NCBI RefSeq assembly: GCF_000368045.1
Contig: NZ_KB849236.1
Coordinates: 408,380 to 472,379 of the forward strand
DNA from: Acinetobacter johnsonii CIP 64.6
GTDB lineage: Bacteria > Pseudomonadota > Gammaproteobacteria > Pseudomonadales > Moraxellaceae
Length of the DNA: 64,000 nt
Direction: 5' to 3'
Numbering within the stretch: the stretch's first letter is position 1; every line of letters starts with the position of its first letter. Made by a program: the position numbers and the translations under genes. The notes under the pieces are model-generated. The model made no database searches, was not told where the DNA came from, and was given only the letters and a program-made list of their open reading frames with translations. Shown here in pieces: positions 60,817-64,000 of this stretch.

Positions 60817-61654
60817 GTTCACCAAAGAAGACGCTCAACGTCTGATTGATAAAATGCGCATTAACTACGGCAAGAAGTTTATCGACCAGTGGGCAGGTGT
60901 CCATGAAGACGAACTAAAGCAAGCCATGGTCGACGCATACCAAGGCTTAACAGTTGAAGACTTTGCTCGCGGTGTGAATCGCATGAAGCATGAGCAATGG
61001 CCACCAACTATCCCCGAATTCCGTTCTTGGTGCGAACCAAAGACCGACGATTGGTTAGGTTCACATGAAGCATGGGCGATTGCTGAAAAATCTATTGGCT
61101 TTGATGGTCAAGAATTAACAGTGATTTGGACTGAGCAAATGGCTCAAGCATTCAGCCGTTGTGAAGAATTGATTAAGACTGGTGACAAGTATCAGCGTGC
61201 TGAAGCAAAGAAAATATTTTGTGATGCCTATGACCGACTTGTAACTCAAGCCAAAGATCAAGGATTGAAGCCGATTTATGTCACTTCACTTGGAACAGAC
61301 AAAGACCAAGCGATTGCAGCGATCAAGCAAGCAGAAGTTGATGGGTTTTTAAAAGCACCTGAAGCAGCACTTCAACTTGAACACAAACAGACTAAAGCTG
61401 AAATCCAAAGCGATTCTTTGAAATACAAGACTATTGCTCAAGAAGCACTTGCGAAGCTTGCACCACACATCAAGCGCAATGTGAACAAGATGACCGAGGA
61501 AGTGAAAGAAACCCAGCCTTGGGAATCTATGGAGATGCAGCACATTGATCCGTTTGATGACTTCGAGGAATACAAAGCGGCTTTGCAATCTGAACAGAAG
61601 AAATTGCCGCAAGCAGTTCGGTTTTTGGATGAAAAAGTAGGGGGTGGGGTGTGA
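60809..61654 (+). CDS. Lambda P-like replication protein (helicase loader)
   Basis: About 281 residues. MREFTKEDAQRLIDKMRINY, YGKKFIDQWAGVHEDELKQA and HEQWPPTIPEFRSWCEP are the P-like N-terminal blocks; the C-terminus is helical and charged. It would recruit the host DnaB helicase to the origin. The start at 60809 overlaps the previous stop, with GGGGGTGGG upstream. Confidence 0.8.
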   Translation: MREFTKEDAQRLIDKMRINYGKKFIDQWAGVHEDELKQAMVDAYQGLTVEDFARGVNRMKHEQWPPTIPEFRSWCEPKTDDWLGSHEAWAIAEKSIGFDGQELTVIWTEQMAQAFSRCEELIKTGDKYQRAEAKKIFCDAYDRLVTQAKDQGLKPIYVTSLGTDKDQAIAAIKQAEVDGFLKAPEAALQLEHKQTKAEIQSDSLKYKTIAQEALAKLAPHIKRNVNKMTEEVKETQPWESMEMQHIDPFDDFEEYKAALQSEQKKLPQAVRFLDEKVGGGV

Positions 61655-62079
61655 AGCAAGCAGAAGATATTCAAACAATAGACATGTTTGGCTTTGCAGA
61701 CATTCAGGAGCCTGAAAATCCAATGGATCGCGTGCCATGGTATGCGCGGAGCTATGTAAAGGGACCTGAGTTTTATTTAAAGACCGAAGCTGAACAACTG
61801 GAAATTATCGAGCGCATCAAAGCACGAATACTCGCAGCCATGACCGATGAATGGGTGTTTATCGATTTTGATTATTACGAAGGCTATCGATTCTTGTGTC
61901 CGTTTTTATACATGGAATTGCAGAGAGAAGGGAAATTGCAGTGCCGTCGGTATTACTGGGGCAGGTGCGATATTGACTACATGCCAGATGGTTGTGATGT
62001 GTTATCTGGTGAGCATGATCCGCTAGGTAGCGATAGTGGCTATACCAATCAGTACCGTTTGGCAGGGGGTGCCGCATGA
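61651..62079 (+). CDS. Prophage protein of unknown function, 142 residues
   Basis: Acidic and aromatic-rich: MKQAEDIQTIDMFGFADIQE, then DRVPWYARSYVKGPEFYLKT and a C-terminal CRRYYWGRCDIDYMPDGCDV with four cysteines that may bind zinc. GTG start. No family recognised. Confidence 0.68.
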   Translation: MKQAEDIQTIDMFGFADIQEPENPMDRVPWYARSYVKGPEFYLKTEAEQLEIIERIKARILAAMTDEWVFIDFDYYEGYRFLCPFLYMELQREGKLQCRRYYWGRCDIDYMPDGCDVLSGEHDPLGSDSGYTNQYRLAGGAA

Positions 62080-62522
62080 ACGAAATCCTTCAGCAAAGAA
62101 TCGAGTCGGTACAAGCTGGTAAAAACATAACTCATGCTCAGATCGAAGCTAAACGCAGTCTACGTGAGCAGCTAGATAGTGATCTTGAGGCTTTCTTAAA
62201 AAACGGTGGAGCTGTTGAGCAATTACCTCAAGGCTTTTCGGGTGAATACAGCAAAGGGTGGAATGGCTCAAAACCAAAATCTCAAAAGACTATGCGTGAA
62301 GTGATGGCGAGTGCTGTATCAGAAGCACGTGCAAGAAGAAACAACCCAAGCGTGATTGCTTGGAGAGAGGCGAAAGAAAAGGGCCTTAAACACTTTAACG
62401 GAACAGCGTGTATCACTTGTGGTTCAACGCTTCGGTATACAAGCACAAGAAGCTGCTTCTCATGCAACAAGGCTTCATCGCTACGCAGAGCAGAGCGTAT
62501 CAGAAAGGAGCGAATAGCATGA
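62076..62522 (+). CDS. Prophage protein with a C-terminal zinc ribbon
   Basis: 148 residues. An N-terminal helical part (EAKRSLREQLDSDLEAFLKN), a basic linker and a CxxC...CxxC ribbon (ACITCGSTLRYTSTRSCFSC) with a Lys/Arg tail. It looks like a nucleic-acid-binding ninR-type protein. The stop overlaps the next ATG as ATGA. Confidence 0.7.
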   Translation: MNEILQQRIESVQAGKNITHAQIEAKRSLREQLDSDLEAFLKNGGAVEQLPQGFSGEYSKGWNGSKPKSQKTMREVMASAVSEARARRNNPSVIAWREAKEKGLKHFNGTACITCGSTLRYTSTRSCFSCNKASSLRRAERIRKERIA

Positions 62523-62683
62523 CAGGATTTGCGGAATTAAAAGATCAGATCAATAAAACGACTGACTTGCAGGAGAAAGAATTGCTGCAACAGCAGTTTG
62601 AAGCGATGCATCGAGCAGCAGATGAAGAAAGCAAGTTGCATGAAGATTTGATTCGTGGGGAATGGAGTGATTGGGATGAGTGA
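62519..62683 (+). CDS. Small prophage protein, 54 residues
   Basis: MTGFAELKDQINKTTDLQEK, then a helix LLQQQFEAMHRAADEESKLH and an acidic tail GEWSDWDE. Both junctions are four-to-eight-base overlaps, supporting it as a real gene. Function unknown. Confidence 0.65.
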   Translation: MTGFAELKDQINKTTDLQEKELLQQQFEAMHRAADEESKLHEDLIRGEWSDWDE

Positions 62684-63245
62684 ATTTAAATCGTGTCCAG
62701 TTTGCCAAGAGCAGTCAGACCAATGCTTGTCTTGTGGCTCTTATGTTGTGGATGGTGAGCGTATTTGCTACGGGAAGCTGAAAGACTTTGGCGCCACTAA
62801 AGACCATGAAGTTCGATTTATTAATAGAATTCAAAAGCATCACGTAACAGCATTTTTTCACAACGGAAAACTGTATATACCAAGTCGTCAAGGCAGGTCA
62901 GTTCCTTTAGCTATTGGTTTGCAGTGGGATGCATGGCAAGAGCAACAAGCCAAAATTGATGAGCTTCATAAAATCAGTGTTGCTTTGAATACTGAAACAA
63001 TCAGACAGCGTGAACAGGTAGCGTACTACCTATCTAAAAATGTAGAGCTGCAAAAGCGTGTAGATGACCTTGAACTGACCATTAAAGGAGCTGTTACTTT
63101 TGTGGATTTGCAAATAGAAGCAACAGAACAAGGTCGAGAGGCAGCTATCGGAACGCAAGCTAAAAATTGGTGGTCTTCTAAACTGTTAATGCTGAGACCT
63201 GTGCGGAGAGTGTTAGAGCAAGCGCTCAAGGGTGGTGATGAATGA
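62676..63245 (+). CDS. Prophage protein with an N-terminal zinc knuckle
   Basis: 189 residues. CPVCQEQSDQCLSCG at the start provides four cysteines. A coiled middle (LHKISVALNTETIRQREQVA) and a C-terminal helical domain follow. No enzymatic motif. It resembles other ninR-region phage proteins only in composition. Confidence 0.68.
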   Translation: MSEFKSCPVCQEQSDQCLSCGSYVVDGERICYGKLKDFGATKDHEVRFINRIQKHHVTAFFHNGKLYIPSRQGRSVPLAIGLQWDAWQEQQAKIDELHKISVALNTETIRQREQVAYYLSKNVELQKRVDDLELTIKGAVTFVDLQIEATEQGREAAIGTQAKNWWSSKLLMLRPVRRVLEQALKGGDE

Positions 63246-63700
63246 GTGATTTTGAAAAGTGGTTTAAGGGTCAGGACTTCTACACAAACATGCGATTCAT
63301 TCACGGTGACAAGCTGTTTGACAAAGATGGTGATGTTTATCGAGTGTTGCCAGTTCAGATGGTTTATCAGGGTTGGAACACACAACGTCAGCGCTCTAAA
63401 GATGAATTTGTCGCACTCACTCAAGAATGGCACACCAAAGGCTGGAATGCTCGTCAGGGTGAGATTGATGACTTAAAAGCCCAGCTCAACAACATGGAGG
63501 CTTGTTATATCGAGAAGAAGAAGGAGTGTGAGGATCAGCATAAGAAGGTTGATGAGGTTCTGGAATATCTGGATGGTGAAAGCGCTAACCGTTGGGGATT
63601 GTGGAAAGAAAAAGCGGACATGCTTGATCAGGGTGCAAGTAATGCATTTGAGGAAGCGTATTGGATGGTTAAGAAAGCCCTGCGAGGTGGTCATGAATAA
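63242..63700 (+). CDS. Prophage protein of unknown function, 152 residues
   Basis: MSDFEKWFKGQDFYTNMRFI, then AWNTQ-type blocks (MVYQGWNTQRQRSKDEFVAL; HTKGWNARQGEIDDLKAQLN) and a coiled C-terminus. The GW-N-R pattern recurs twice and resembles short phage proteins of unknown role. It overlaps neighbours at both ends. Confidence 0.68.
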   Translation: MSDFEKWFKGQDFYTNMRFIHGDKLFDKDGDVYRVLPVQMVYQGWNTQRQRSKDEFVALTQEWHTKGWNARQGEIDDLKAQLNNMEACYIEKKKECEDQHKKVDEVLEYLDGESANRWGLWKEKADMLDQGASNAFEEAYWMVKKALRGGHE

Positions 63701-63992
63701 GCACTTAAAAACTATAGTTGGCTTTAAAAACGGCACTAGAAGTATTTTTTCAGACTTGCGTTGTGATGTCTTGGATGCTCTTGAAGACTTGTGGAGTGTA
63801 ATCAAGGTTTTCGCAAAAGCTGTATTCGTAATTGCTGTCTGGTTGTTTTCTTTGTGTTTGGTGGTACTTGCCTTGCCCTTGGCTACTTATCTTCGCATTA
63901 AGTGGGAGCGTGAAGCCAAAGAGAAGCATGAAAAGGCTAGGAAGGGACTACTTGAACGCATGTCGCCAGTGAATCGAGGTGCCAATGACTAA
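63693..63992 (+). CDS. Small prophage membrane protein, 99 residues
   Basis: MNKHLKTIVGFKNGTRSIFS, a strong membrane segment (AVFVIAVWLFSLCLVVLALP) and a Lys/Glu-rich cytoplasmic tail (REAKEKHEKARKGLLERM). One membrane helix with positive flank. Role unknown; possibly an exclusion or lysis accessory protein by analogy. Confidence 0.65.
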   Translation: MNKHLKTIVGFKNGTRSIFSDLRCDVLDALEDLWSVIKVFAKAVFVIAVWLFSLCLVVLALPLATYLRIKWEREAKEKHEKARKGLLERMSPVNRGAND

Positions 63993-64000
63993 ATATAACA
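63985..64000 (+). CDS. Start of another prophage gene, cut by the window edge
   Basis: ATGACTAAATATAACA begins a frame MTKYN in an ATGACTAA overlap with the previous stop, the junction also seen at 49627. Too little is present to say more. Confidence 0.4.

Overview
The window reads as a chromosomal segment of an Acinetobacter-type gammaproteobacterium (Moraxellaceae). The support is AT-rich DNA, the order lptM-lysA-dapF-xerC, an etfB-etfA operon, Acinetobacter-style IS3 elements, and protein sequences of GyrA, RpsB, Tsf, Map and QueF that fit that group. I cannot name the species. All assignments come from reading motifs; no database search was run.

Bases 1-48360 are mostly core chromosome. 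In order they hold tRNA-Asn; sodB; a Mn-type sodA cut by an IS3-family element; a NIF3 protein; a DegS/AlgW-like protease; a small EF-hand protein; a Tim44-domain protein; radA; two amino-acid transporters (AgcS type and CycA type); the lptM-lysA-dapF-xerC cluster; a GNAT acetyltransferase with an Lrp regulator divergent from a frameshifted LysE exporter; etfBA; a membrane protein; gyrA; a lipoprotein; a four-gene efflux operon (two ABC-2 permeases, HlyD, TolC-like); serC; a TauD-like dioxygenase; an MFS transporter with a coupled 44-residue membrane peptide; an OmpW-like porin; map divergent from rpsB-tsf; a DUF3465 protein; a decayed AraC-azlC-azlD locus (second IS3 insertion plus a frameshift); rlpA; mltB; an unrecognised conserved-looking protein; queF; an ABC-2 exporter pair; and tRNA-Arg(CCG).

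Bases 48361-64000 are the early half of a lambda-like prophage apparently integrated at tRNA-Arg. A leftward early operon (55702 to 48441) carries many small unknown genes, RecT and a YqaJ-type exonuclease, a coiled-coil protein and an excisionase-like gene. It is driven by a near-consensus PL. The immunity region holds a cI-type S24 repressor, an HTH-ImmA metallopeptidase and a DUF4411 PIN-like protein, which together look like a toxin-antitoxin or defence cargo. A rightward operon carries a Cro-like gene, a ribbon-helix-helix protein, a Rha-like antirepressor, a DUF1376 replication protein, a lambda P-like helicase loader and small ninR-like genes, and runs off the window. Three copies of a TAAG-N4-CTTA operator flank each early promoter. 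No integrase is visible, but two tandem 10-mers beside the tRNA look like integrase arm sites.

The most rewarding points are the ImmA-DUF4411 cargo, the reconstructed operator system, a recurring gene-boundary sequence in the early operons, the ATPase-less efflux operon, the roughly 90-residue insertion in GyrA, a nested dyad element near 15420-15511, and several broken genes (sodA, araC, azlC, lysE).
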